Of a stretch of DNA of 64,000 nt, positions 42,278 to 50,584 are shown one piece after another (the first letter of the stretch is position 1; each line of letters starts with the position of its first letter). Origin of the DNA: Streptomyces sp. SDr-06 (lineage in GTDB: Bacteria; Actinomycetota; Actinomycetes; Streptomycetales; Streptomycetaceae); assembly GCF_003324565.1 (NCBI RefSeq), contig NZ_QOLA01000006.1:186001-250000 (forward strand), read 5' to 3'. A program made the translations under genes and the position numbers. The notes beneath the pieces were generated by a model. The model did no database searches, was not told where the DNA came from, and saw only the letters and a program-made list of their open reading frames with translations.

Positions 42278-43859
42278 CGCCGTGGTGATCGGAGCCGGCC
42301 CCAACGGTCTCGTGGCCGCGAACCTCCTCGCGGACGCCGGGTGGAGCGTGGAAGTGCTGGAGGCGCAGGAGGAGCCCGGCGGCGCGGTGCGCAGCGACCG
42401 CGGCGTCCACCCCGACTACGTCTCGGACCTCTTCAGCGCCTTCTATCCGCTGGCGGCCGCCTCCCCCGTCCTCGCCCGCCTGGACCTCGCGGCCGAAGGC
42501 CTGCGATGGAGCCATGCCCCTCGGGTCCTGGCCCACCCCCTGCCGGACGGCCGGTGCGCCGTCCTGGAGCGCCACGTGCGGGACACCGCGGCCGGGTTGG
42601 CCGGGTTCGGTGCGGGCGACGGCGACTCCTGGCAGGACATGTACGGCATGTGGCGCACGGTGGCGCCCGATCTGATCCAGGCCCTGTTCACGCCCTTCCC
42701 ACCGGTACGCGCCGGGCTCCGCCTGGCCGCGCAGCTCCGCACCCCCGCGGGGCTCAGGCTGGCCCGGAACCTGACGCTGCCCGTGCGGCGCCTGGGCGAG
42801 GAGGAGTTCACCGGCGAAGGGGGCCGGATCCTGCTGGCCGGCTGCGCTCTGCACGCGGATCTGGGCCCGGAGTCCTCGGCCAGCGGCGGCTTCGGCTGGC
42901 TGATGTCGATGCTCGGCCAGAGCCATGGCTTCCCTGTCCCCGTCGGCGGCGCGGGCGCCCTGACCGGGGCACTGGTGAGCCGACTGGAGAAGCGGGGCGC
43001 CACGGTGCGGTGCGGTGAGCGGGTCACGTCCGTCGTCGTACGCGAGGGCACGGCGGTCGGTGTCACCTGCGCCAACGGCGAGACGATCCGGGCCCGCCGG
43101 GCCGTGCTCGCCGATGTGTCGGCGCCCGCTCTGTACCGGGACCTCGTCGGGGAGGAGCACCTTCCCGGACGCCTGGTCGCCGACCTCAAGCGCTTCCAGT
43201 GGGACTTCGCGACCTTCAAGGTCGACTGGGCCCTGGCGGGACACATCCCCTGGACCGCGCCGCAGGCGGACGGGGCGGGGACGGTCCACCTCGCCGACGG
43301 CCTCGACGGGCTCACCCGGTTCGCCTCCGAGATCGCCATGGGGCAGGTACCCGGCAAACCGTTCATCCTGCTCGGCCAGATGACGACGGCGGACCCCAGC
43401 CGCTCGCCCGCGGGCACGGAATCGGCGTGGGCCTACACCCATATGCCCCAGCGCATCACGTCCGACGCCGGGCCCGACGCCCTCACCGGCCGGTGGGACG
43501 AGCGGGAGGAACAGGCCATGGCCGACCGTGTCGAAGCGCAGGTCGAGCGGTTCGCGCCCGGTTTCCGCGCCCTGATCCGCGCCCGCCGCGTCCTGTCCCC
43601 GCTCACGCTCCAGGCCATGGACGAGAACCTGCACTGCGGCGCCATCAACAACGGCACCGCCGCGCTGCACCAACAGGCCATCTTCCGCCCCGTACCCGGC
43701 ACCGGACGGCCCGAGACGCCGATCAAAAGGCTCTACCTGGCCTCTGCGGCCGCCCATCCGGGCGGAGGCGTCCACGGCGCACCCGGCGCGAACGCCGCCC
43801 GCGCGGCGCTGCGACCCCACGGTCTGCACACCCTTTTCCACCGCGCCCAGCGCGTCTGA
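42270..43859 (+). CDS. Phytoene-desaturase-like FAD oxidoreductase
   Basis: A 529-residue flavoprotein of the phytoene dehydrogenase/NAD(P)H:FAD family. The N-terminal FAD site is VVIGAGPNGLVAANLL (residues 5-20), then EEPGGAVRSD. The C-terminal FAD contact is LYLASAAAHPGGGVHGAPG. It overlaps the SRPBCC gene by eight bases. Family members act on carotenoids, polyketide-type quinols and other hydrophobic compounds, and the paired SRPBCC protein fits a lipophilic substrate. No crt biosynthesis genes are close by, so a carotenoid role is not supported. Confidence 0.9.
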   Translation: MPDAVVIGAGPNGLVAANLLADAGWSVEVLEAQEEPGGAVRSDRGVHPDYVSDLFSAFYPLAAASPVLARLDLAAEGLRWSHAPRVLAHPLPDGRCAVLERHVRDTAAGLAGFGAGDGDSWQDMYGMWRTVAPDLIQALFTPFPPVRAGLRLAAQLRTPAGLRLARNLTLPVRRLGEEEFTGEGGRILLAGCALHADLGPESSASGGFGWLMSMLGQSHGFPVPVGGAGALTGALVSRLEKRGATVRCGERVTSVVVREGTAVGVTCANGETIRARRAVLADVSAPALYRDLVGEEHLPGRLVADLKRFQWDFATFKVDWALAGHIPWTAPQADGAGTVHLADGLDGLTRFASEIAMGQVPGKPFILLGQMTTADPSRSPAGTESAWAYTHMPQRITSDAGPDALTGRWDEREEQAMADRVEAQVERFAPGFRALIRARRVLSPLTLQAMDENLHCGAINNGTAALHQQAIFRPVPGTGRPETPIKRLYLASAAAHPGGGVHGAPGANAARAALRPHGLHTLFHRAQRV

Positions 43860-43948
43860 CGCTCTCGGCGGAGACCGAGAACACCGGTTCGCGTGGCGGC
43901 TCGGGACGCGGTCGACCACTTTGGGTGGGCTCGTCCTGATATGACTAG

Positions 43949-44182
43949 GTGGCTGGGGCGACACCGGCCTTGCTCTGCGACAGAACCGGACACCCCGTGG
44001 ACGATGACCATTCCCGCTCTTCCTGGAGCATCAGCGCGCTCGTCGAGGCGATGCACGGCGAGCGCGACGCCGCGGCGTCCGAGCTCCTCGAACGCTTCGC
44101 ACGCGAGGCGGACCGCACCGCCCTGTTCGCGCTCCGCGACGCCCTCGCGGCCCGGGCTCTGCGCATGGAGAACGAGAGGTGA
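43949..44182 (+). CDS. Small helical hypothetical protein
   Basis: A 77-residue frame from GTG 43949. A GTG at 43997 (VDDDHSRSSWSISALV) would give a 61-residue protein and is equally plausible. The body is one predicted amphipathic helical block (LVEAMHGERDAAASELLERFAREADRTALFALRDALAARAL). No family recognised. The stop lies close to where the next spacer begins, and no operon partner is clear. Confidence 0.5.
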   Translation: MAGATPALLCDRTGHPVDDDHSRSSWSISALVEAMHGERDAAASELLERFAREADRTALFALRDALAARALRMENER

Positions 44183-44422
44183 CCGGCGGTCCGGTGACGC
44201 TCCGGCCTGCCGGTACGGACGGGCCCCGGGCCCCAGACCGCCGCGGTACCCGGCGCCACCGTGCGACGTCACCGGCCGTACGCCCCGGCCCCGCGGCGCG
44301 AGGACGAGACCCCTCGACCAGTCGCCCCACACCGGCGCCCGCAAAGGACTGGTTCAGAGCCACCCGTGTGACCGGCACCCCTTCCGCGCGTCGGGTCGGG
44401 GATTCGCGGGCAGTCGGCGGAC

Positions 44423-45967
44423 ATGAAGCCACTTCCCACCCCCGGCCCGTCCTACTGGACGCAGACGGCCGACCTCCCCACCTTCGGTCCGGCCGCGGTT
44501 GCCGAGGAGGCCGACGCGGTGGTCATCGGCGGCGGCATCGCCGGGCTCAGCACCGCCTGGGAACTCTCCCGCGCCGGACTGAGCGTCATCGTGCTGAAGG
44601 CCGACCGGCTCGCGGAAGGCGTCACCGGCCACACCACCGGCAAACTCACCGCGCTGCACACGGCCATCTACGACACGCTCCGCACCCGGCACGGCGAGGA
44701 CGCCGCCCGCCTCTACGCCGCCTCGCAGAGCACCGCGCTCCACCATGTCATCGAGGTGGCCGAGGATCTCGGCATCGACTGCTCACTCGAACGCCGGCCC
44801 GCCCTCACCTACTGCGAGCAGCCGGACGGGGTCGAAGCGCTGCGTGCCGAGGCGGCGGCGGCCCGGGCGGCCGGGCTCGACGCCTCCTTCGTGACCGAGA
44901 CCGGCCTTCCCTACCGGGTGGCGGGCGCCGTCCGGGTCGAGGACCAGGCACAGTTCCACCCCCTCTCCTATCTGCGGGGGCTCACCGACGACCTCGTCGC
45001 GCGCGGCGGCCGGTTGTACGAGAACACCCGGGTCACCGACGTGGAAGGCGGCGATCGGTGCCGGGTGACCACGGCATCGGGCCTCACCGTCCAGGCGCGT
45101 CACGTCGTGGTGGCCACCCACCACCCGCTGTTCGACGACGCCCTGCTGGCCGCCCGGCTCACCCAGCACCGCGACCTGGTCATCGCGGGACAACTGCCCG
45201 CGGGCCAGGACCTCGACGGCATGTACATCACCGAGGAAGGCGGCAAGCGGTCCGTGCGCACGGCCCCGCTGCCCGGCGGGCACCGGCTTCTGATCGTCAC
45301 CGGGGAGGCCTTCACCCCGGGCGACGGCCACGACACGAAGGCCGGGTACACCCATCTGCAGGCCTGGGCCGAACAGCATTTCCCCGGCCTGGCGGTCACC
45401 CATCGGTGGGCGGCGCAGGACAACAGCTCCACCGACACCCTCCCGCTCATCGGCAGGCTGCCCACCGCGGGCGAGAACGTCTACGTGGCCACTGGTTTCG
45501 CGGGCTGGGGCCTGACGGGCGGTGTCGTGGCCGCGCAGCTCATCGCCTCTCTCATCACGGGTGGCGAGCAGCCGTGGGCCGAGCTCTACGACCCCCGGCG
45601 GATCGGCCCCCTCGTCCGCACGGCGCCCGCCGCCCTCAAGGCCCAGTGGGACACGGGCAAGCATTTCGTCAAGGACCGCCTGGCCACCCTCGGCGACGGC
45701 ACCAACGGACCGGTCGGCGAGCTCCGGCCGGGCGAGGGCACCGTCGTGCGCGCCGACGGAAAACCCTGCGCCGTCCACCGCGACGACGCGGGAAACCTGC
45801 ACGCCGTCTCCGCCGTCTGCACCCACATGGGCTGCCTCGTCGCCTTCAACAACGCCGAACGCACCTGGGAGTGCCCCTGCCACGGCTCCCGTTTCGGCAT
45901 CGACGGCGAGATCCTCCAGGGCCCCGCGCTGAAGCCGCTGGAACCGCGCGACCCCGCAGACCTGTGA
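44423..45967 (+). CDS. D-amino-acid-oxidase-type flavoprotein fused to a Rieske domain
   Basis: A 514-residue fusion from ATG 44423. Residues about 25-400 are a DAO-like FAD domain (DAVVIGGGIAGLSTAWELSRAG, closing with YVATGFAGWGLTGGVVAAQL). Residues about 420-510 are a Rieske ferredoxin domain with CTH (Cys466/His468) and CPCH (Cys484/His487). In such proteins electrons may pass from flavin to the 2Fe-2S centre. The architecture is known in actinobacteria and bacilli, substrate unknown. It is monocistronic in an oxidative-stress setting with two Rieske proteins within 4 kb. Confidence 0.93.
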   Translation: MKPLPTPGPSYWTQTADLPTFGPAAVAEEADAVVIGGGIAGLSTAWELSRAGLSVIVLKADRLAEGVTGHTTGKLTALHTAIYDTLRTRHGEDAARLYAASQSTALHHVIEVAEDLGIDCSLERRPALTYCEQPDGVEALRAEAAAARAAGLDASFVTETGLPYRVAGAVRVEDQAQFHPLSYLRGLTDDLVARGGRLYENTRVTDVEGGDRCRVTTASGLTVQARHVVVATHHPLFDDALLAARLTQHRDLVIAGQLPAGQDLDGMYITEEGGKRSVRTAPLPGGHRLLIVTGEAFTPGDGHDTKAGYTHLQAWAEQHFPGLAVTHRWAAQDNSSTDTLPLIGRLPTAGENVYVATGFAGWGLTGGVVAAQLIASLITGGEQPWAELYDPRRIGPLVRTAPAALKAQWDTGKHFVKDRLATLGDGTNGPVGELRPGEGTVVRADGKPCAVHRDDAGNLHAVSAVCTHMGCLVAFNNAERTWECPCHGSRFGIDGEILQGPALKPLEPRDPADL

Positions 45968-46085
45968 CCCTGCGGCCGCGTCCGCGGGACACCCGCGCCA
46001 CCCTGCCGGGCAGATCGCCCTTCCTGCCGGACGGCCAGGCCGGGCTCAGCATGCGGAGCCCGGTCGGGCGGGCCACGGTGGAGGC

Positions 46086-46307
46086 ATGACCGAGCCGCCC
46101 ATCGTCGTACACCGGCCCCTGGCCCGCGGAGGCCGCCGTGTCTACGTCCTCGGCCAGGACACCGGTATCGCGTACTCGGACCGGCACCTGATCGAGTTCC
46201 TGCGCCAGAGCGGCATCGACGCGACCGACGCCGAGGCGATGGTCGACGGTGACTCGCCCGAGATCGCCTGGCAGGGCGCCCCGGCCCACGAATACGGGAC
46301 GTACTGA
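46086..46307 (+). CDS. Small hypothetical protein
   Basis: A 73-residue acidic soluble protein from ATG 46086 after a GGAGG site. Residues 17-45 (RRVYVLGQDTGIAYSDRHLIEFLRQSG) suggest a beta hairpin and helix. No family known to me. It shares no overlap with neighbours, though it follows the DAO-Rieske gene on the same strand at 118 bases. Confidence 0.6.
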   Translation: MTEPPIVVHRPLARGGRRVYVLGQDTGIAYSDRHLIEFLRQSGIDATDAEAMVDGDSPEIAWQGAPAHEYGTY

Positions 46308-46544
46308 CGGGACAGGGCCCGGCCCGGCAGTACGCGATCGCCTCAAGTGCCGCCCCCGCGCGCGGACGGGAGGCCGAGCCTGCCGCCACCCGCGCCGGTG
46401 GCCGCCGGGCGTTCAGCGCTTCGGGCATCGCGCCCGGGGCTTCGCCGTCCCCTGCCCCATCTCCCTCTCGCCCCTTCCGTATGGCTCCGCGCCGAGGGGG
46501 CACACGGACTGGGCTGGGCATCCGGAACGGATCGGAGAGTGGAC

Positions 46545-47648
46545 ATGCGCACCGTCGGAGTGGAAGAAGAGCTGCTCATGGTGAGTGCGCTGACCGGAGA
46601 GGTGCTGGCGCTCTCCACGGTCGTGGTGTCACCCTCTGCCTCCCGAGGAGCGGACGATCCGCAGGAGGAGGAGTTCGAGAAGGAGCTCCAGAAGGAGCAG
46701 GTGGAGTTCGCGACCAGCCCGCTGACGGCGATGAGCGAGGTCGAAGAGGAGATCGTGCGGCTGCGCCGGGAGGCAGCCCGCCGCGCCGAACAGGCGGACG
46801 CCACGGTGGCGGCCCTGGCCACCTCGCCCGTGCCGGTGGAACCCTCACTGGACCTCGGGGAACGCCATGCCTGGATGGCCGAGAACTTCGGGCTGACCGC
46901 CCGCGAGCAGCTGACGTGCGGCTGCCATGTACACGTGGCGGTCGAGTCCGACGACGAGGGCGTCGCCGTGCTCGACCGGATCCGGCCCTGGCTGTCGGTG
47001 CTGACCGCGATCAGCGGAAACTCGCCCTTCTGGCAGGGAGAGGACAGCGGTTACAGCAGCTACCGCAGCCGGGTCTGGAACAGGTGGCCCTCCGCCGGGC
47101 CGACGGAGGTGTTCGGCTCGGCCGACCGCTACCACCGCCACGTCGAGTCGATGATCGGCACTGGTGCTCTGCGGGACGACGGCATGATCTACTTCGACGC
47201 CCGGCTCTCCGCCCGCTACCCCACGGTGGAGGTCCGCGTCTCCGACGTCTGCCTCCAGCCGAGCACCACGGTCCTGATCGCCGCCCTCGTCCGCGCCCTG
47301 GTGGAGACCGCCGCCGCGTCGTGGCGTGCGGGCCGGCCCCCGGCCCCGGTCAGCGCGGGGCTGCTGCGCCTCGCGGCCTGGCGCGCCGCCCGGTCAGGCC
47401 TGTCCGGCTCACTGGTCGATCCCCGCACGATGCGGGCGGAGCCCGCCGAGGCCGTCGTGGCGGCCCTCGTCTCCCATGTCCAGGACGCGTTGAGTGACAG
47501 CGGTGACCTGGACAGGGTGCGGAGCACCCTCGCCCGGCTGACGGCGCAGGGCACCGGCGCCCAGCGTCAGCGCGACCTGTATCGACGGCATCAGAGCATG
47601 CGAGCGGTGGTGCGTGAATGCGCCCGCATCACCACCCTCGCGGACTGA
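46545..47648 (+). CDS. YbdK-type carboxylate-amine ligase (GCS2 family)
   Basis: A 367-residue ATP-dependent ligase from ATG 46545. It opens MRTVGVEEELLMV (the GVEEE metal-binding motif), with later blocks LTCGCHVHVAVES, ISGNSPFWQGEDSGYSSYRS and VEVRVSDVC, all typical of the weak glutamate-cysteine ligase-like YbdK family. In actinobacteria this family belongs to a set of amine-ligating enzymes. Mycothiol replaces glutathione here, so true glutathione synthesis is unlikely. The substrate is uncertain. Stand-alone gene. Confidence 0.93.
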   Translation: MRTVGVEEELLMVSALTGEVLALSTVVVSPSASRGADDPQEEEFEKELQKEQVEFATSPLTAMSEVEEEIVRLRREAARRAEQADATVAALATSPVPVEPSLDLGERHAWMAENFGLTAREQLTCGCHVHVAVESDDEGVAVLDRIRPWLSVLTAISGNSPFWQGEDSGYSSYRSRVWNRWPSAGPTEVFGSADRYHRHVESMIGTGALRDDGMIYFDARLSARYPTVEVRVSDVCLQPSTTVLIAALVRALVETAAASWRAGRPPAPVSAGLLRLAAWRAARSGLSGSLVDPRTMRAEPAEAVVAALVSHVQDALSDSGDLDRVRSTLARLTAQGTGAQRQRDLYRRHQSMRAVVRECARITTLAD

Positions 47649-47821
47649 GAACCCGCCCGTCCGGGCGCCTGAGGCGTGGGCCCGCGGTGTGCCGGTCCAA
47701 CCGGCCATGCCTCCAGCCGCGCGGCCGGAGGGGCCCCGTACGGCTCGGCCCTGGGTGCGCGGCGACGAGCGGCACCACACAGTGGGAACACAACCCCCTT
47801 CCCCTCCCCAAGGAGACTGAC

Positions 47822-48061
47822 GTGTTCTCAAAGGTCAAGCTGGCCATCGCCGTCACCGCCGCCTGCGGCGCCGTCGTCGCGGGTGCCGGGATCGCCGCGG
47901 CCGACGACGGGCCCGTCGGAGTCGCGAGCAACTCCCCCGGCCTCATCTCCGGCAACGTCATCCAGGTGCCGCTGCACGTGCCGATCAACGTGTGCGGCGA
48001 CACGATCGACCTCGTCGGCCTGCTCAACCCCTCGTCGGGCAACACCTGCACCAACTCCTGA
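47822..48061 (+). CDS. Short chaplin (secreted surface-active amyloid protein)
   Basis: A 79-residue precursor from GTG 47822 (AAGGAGACTGAC upstream). A Sec signal (about residues 5-27, cleavage near IAAA-DD) is followed by one chaplin domain: GNVIQVPLHVPINVCGD to SSGNTC, with Cys58 and Cys76 forming the single disulphide of chaplins D to H. No LPxTG sorting signal, so it is the short secreted type. It assembles into amyloid layers on aerial hyphae. Presence of chaplins is a strong Streptomyces marker. Confidence 0.96.
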   Translation: MFSKVKLAIAVTAACGAVVAGAGIAAADDGPVGVASNSPGLISGNVIQVPLHVPINVCGDTIDLVGLLNPSSGNTCTNS

Positions 48062-48068
48062 CCCGTTC

Positions 48069-48107
48069 CGTCCCCGGCACCCGGCCGCACGCCCGGCGCC
48101 GGGGACG
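48069..48107. terminator. Terminator between chaplin and HTH genes
   Basis: CGTCCCCGGC (48069-48078) pairs perfectly with GCCGGGGACG (48098-48107), with a 19-base loop, between convergent genes. Confidence 0.65.
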
Positions 48108-48133
48108 CGCGCGTTCCCGCACGTCGCGCCCTT

Positions 48134-48442
48134 TCAGGGCCGCATGCTGTCGTGCTGGGCGAGCACGGAGAGGAGGTCGGCGACGGTGGCCTTGTCGGCC
48201 GGGTGACGCAACGGGTTGTCGGGGGCGACCCGGTAGATGTTGGAGCGGCCCTCCCGGGTGTGCGTGAGGTAACCGCCGTGCTCCAGGTCGGAAATGATGT
48301 TCTGCACGGACCGTTCCGTCAGTCGGCAGTGCGCCGCGATGTCACGTATGCGCACCGTGCAATCCCCCGCGATGGTCGCCAACACACGGGCATGGTTGGT
48401 GAGGAAGGTCCAGCCGGTGTGCGCCTCAGGTACTCCGCCCAT
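48134..48442 (-). CDS. Winged-helix transcriptional regulator
   Basis: A 102-residue wing-helix protein from ATG 48442. The DNA-binding part is RVLATIAGDCTVRIRDIAAHC, recognition helix RSVQNIISDLEHGGYLTHTREGRSNIYRV. No ligand-binding domain. It is divergent from the STAS gene across about 130 bases and could regulate it. Streptomyces encodes many such single-domain regulators with unknown targets. Confidence 0.88.
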   Translation of the reverse strand: MGGVPEAHTGWTFLTNHARVLATIAGDCTVRIRDIAAHCRLTERSVQNIISDLEHGGYLTHTREGRSNIYRVAPDNPLRHPADKATVADLLSVLAQHDSMRP

Positions 48443-48573
48443 GCGCCCAGCATAGGACGTACGATTCGTGCACTCAAAAGGACGAAATCAATTTCCGGTA
48501 AGTCTTGACGGGTGAGGGGTTTCTGGGGGAGATTGAAAGGGACCTAGCCGGGAGTCCTCGTGGGGAGCCTGCC

Positions 48574-48993
48574 GTGAATGACCCAGAGCTGTTCCCGCAG
48601 ATCACGGGCGCCCTGACCGCCCGCTCAGCGGATCTGCTGGTGCGCGCCGCCGACAGGACCGACCTGGTCCTGGTCGCAGGCGACCTCGACCTCGACAGCA
48701 CGCAGACCCTTCACCACGGCCTGCGCGACAGGCTCGACCGCTCGCTGGAGGGCATCACCCTCGACCTGAGGGAAGTCGGCTTCTGCGACTGCTCCGGCCT
48801 CAACGTGCTGCTCCGCCTGCGCCACCGGGCTCTGGCGCAGGGCAAGACGATCAGCATCCGAGGCGCCAGCCCTCAGGTGCAGAGGCTCCTCGGACTCACC
48901 AACACCACCCACCTGTTCGGCGACACGAGCCACGCGTACGCCTGCCCGGAGGACCGCCGCCCCTCCCCCGCGCACTTGAGGCCTTCGGCGTGA
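48574..48993 (+). CDS. STAS-domain anti-sigma factor antagonist
   Basis: A 139-residue protein from GTG 48574 (GGGGAG seven bases upstream). A TTG at 48505 in frame would add 23 residues without a ribosome binding site. The STAS fold shows LVLVAGDLDLDSTQTL and the phosphorylation loop VGFCDCSGLNVLL (Ser74). It probably binds an anti-sigma factor and frees a stress sigma factor such as SigB when unphosphorylated. Its stop codon overlaps the start of an ANTAR-type gene (GTGA). Confidence 0.9.
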   Translation: MNDPELFPQITGALTARSADLLVRAADRTDLVLVAGDLDLDSTQTLHHGLRDRLDRSLEGITLDLREVGFCDCSGLNVLLRLRHRALAQGKTISIRGASPQVQRLLGLTNTTHLFGDTSHAYACPEDRRPSPAHLRPSA

Positions 48994-49336
48994 CCGAGCA
49001 CTCCCCCGCCGAAGACAGCGACGCACTGCACCGCGAAGTCGAGCAGCTGCGCCGGGCTCTGGAAACCCGGCCTCTCATCGACCTCACCGCGGCGCGCTGA
49101 TGCCCTCCTTCAACCTCAGCAGTCGGCACGCCTGGAACGTACTGGTCACCGTCTCCCAGCGCCCCAACAGCAAGGTGCGCCTGGCGGCCGAGAATGTGCT
49201 CGACTCCATCAGCGGCGACCCCCTGCCCCAGCCGCTCCAGGAGCAACCGGCCGCAGCCCTCGCCGCGTTCCGCACCAGACCCACGGACCCCCTCGGCAAA
49301 CCGGTTGTCCGAGCCTCTGCGCCGAACGAAAGGTGA
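48990..49336 (+). pseudogene. ANTAR-domain protein split by a frameshift
   Basis: From GTG 48990 the frame reads VTEHSPAEDSDALHREVEQ then LRRALETRPLIDLTAAR and stops at TGA 49098-49100. The normal continuation MPSFNLSSRHAWNVLVTVSQ, the second half of an ANTAR RNA-binding domain, starts in another frame at ATG 49100 and runs to 49336. One base is missing around the GCGCGC tract (about 49090-49098). The stop and new start overlap as TGATG, so reinitiation could still make a separate C-terminal half. It pairs with the STAS gene, as ANTAR and STAS genes often do in Streptomyces. Confidence 0.75.
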
Positions 49337-49477
49337 CCTCGACCTCGGCCCCGACACACCGGACCTGCGCGCCCCTCACGTCATCGTGTCGCATGGCCGA
49401 GCCCGCTGCGGCCCACGGTTCCCGTGGGACGCGCCTTCCCCCTCATCCGCCACCGTCCGCAGGGCTACGATGACCGG

Positions 49478-50263
49478 ATGGATCACGATGAACTGGCCCT
49501 GCACGCCTCGTCGTTCGGCGCCGCGGCGGCCTCGTACGCCGAGCACCGTCCCGACTACGCACAGGCGGCGGTGCGCTGGGCGATCGAGCACGCGCCGGGC
49601 CCGCGTGTGCTCGACCTCGGCGCGGGGACCGGCAAACTGACCTCGACACTGGAGGCGCTGGGCGCCGAGGTCGTCGCGGTCGAGCCCGACCCGGGGATGC
49701 TGGCCGAGCTGCGCCGCTCGCTGCCGGATACCCGCGCGCTGTCCGGCAGCGCCGAGGCCGTCCCGCTGCCGGACGGTTCCGTGGACGCCGTGCTGGCAGG
49801 CAACGCCCTGCACTGGTTCGACATGGCCCTCGCGGGCCCCGAGATCGCCCGGGTGCTGGCGCCGGGCGGCGTCCTGTCCGGCCTGTGGAACCTCCTGGAC
49901 GACCGCGTCGAGTGGGTCGCCGGGCTCGCCCAAGTCGGCGGGAGCGCGGCCATCGGCCCGCGTGACACCCCCGCCGCGTGGCGCACGGAGACGGCCGGCG
50001 TGCACCTGCCGAAAGCGGAGACCGACGCGGTGGCCCGGTTCGGTTCGCCGGAGCGGGCCGAGTTCGCGCACGGGCAGCGCCGCACCGCCGAGTCTCTCGT
50101 CGCGACCCTGGCGACGCGCGCCGGCATGCTGGTCATGCCGGAGCACGAACGAGAGGCCAGGCTGGCCCGGATCCGCGCCTTCCTCGCCAGCACGCCGGAG
50201 ACCGCCCACGGCGAATTCACCCTGCCCATGCTGACCGGCGTCCTGCGTACCCGTCGGCTGTGA
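49478..50263 (+). CDS. Class I SAM-dependent methyltransferase
   Basis: A 261-residue Rossmann-fold methyltransferase from ATG 49478. The SAM site is VLDLGAGTGKLT, followed by an acidic strand end (VVAVEPD) and VDAVLAGNALHWFD, the usual motif order. The substrate is not predictable, but the HWFD motif is typical of the UbiE/trans-aconitate-type subgroup. Upstream ATGs at 49424 and 49471 lack a good ribosome binding site. Same strand as the B12-radical SAM gene 320 bases downstream, but a link is not supported. Confidence 0.9.
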   Translation: MDHDELALHASSFGAAAASYAEHRPDYAQAAVRWAIEHAPGPRVLDLGAGTGKLTSTLEALGAEVVAVEPDPGMLAELRRSLPDTRALSGSAEAVPLPDGSVDAVLAGNALHWFDMALAGPEIARVLAPGGVLSGLWNLLDDRVEWVAGLAQVGGSAAIGPRDTPAAWRTETAGVHLPKAETDAVARFGSPERAEFAHGQRRTAESLVATLATRAGMLVMPEHEREARLARIRAFLASTPETAHGEFTLPMLTGVLRTRRL

Positions 50264-50584
50264 ACCCGGGGATCACCAGGTCCCCTGCGCGAGCGAGTGG
50301 GCAACGCAGCGGAGAAGGGATCTTCGAGGCGGGCTCCCGTCCGCTCGGGAGAATGGCCTGATGGTCAACTTTCTTGATTTGTAGGCCACTTGACGGATCG
50401 ACGTTCGGGGCATGGGCCGGGGCCATGACGCGTGGCGCGTGCATTTCGGTCGTGTTGGAGCCCAACCCGCATGGCGCGCGCGCTGATTCGCGCCACTTGG
50501 CCTCGAGGCCCCCTCTCGCGGAGCCCGCGAGGCCACACTCGAACAAAGGTCTTCCTTCACATCGGACCGGACAACGGGGTATTC
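50264..50584. other. Leader of the second B12-radical SAM gene
   Basis: About 320 bases with an A/T-richer pocket near 50360-50395. No supported gene. I looked for cobalamin-riboswitch-type conserved boxes and saw none. Confidence 0.4.

Noticed and set aside
44183-44422. Small gene between the helical protein and the DAO-Rieske gene
   Set aside because: Frames here are Arg/Pro-rich shadows without ribosome binding sites.
50264-50584. Cobalamin riboswitch before the B12-radical SAM gene
   Set aside because: I could not find the conserved B12-box type sequence or paired arms by eye.
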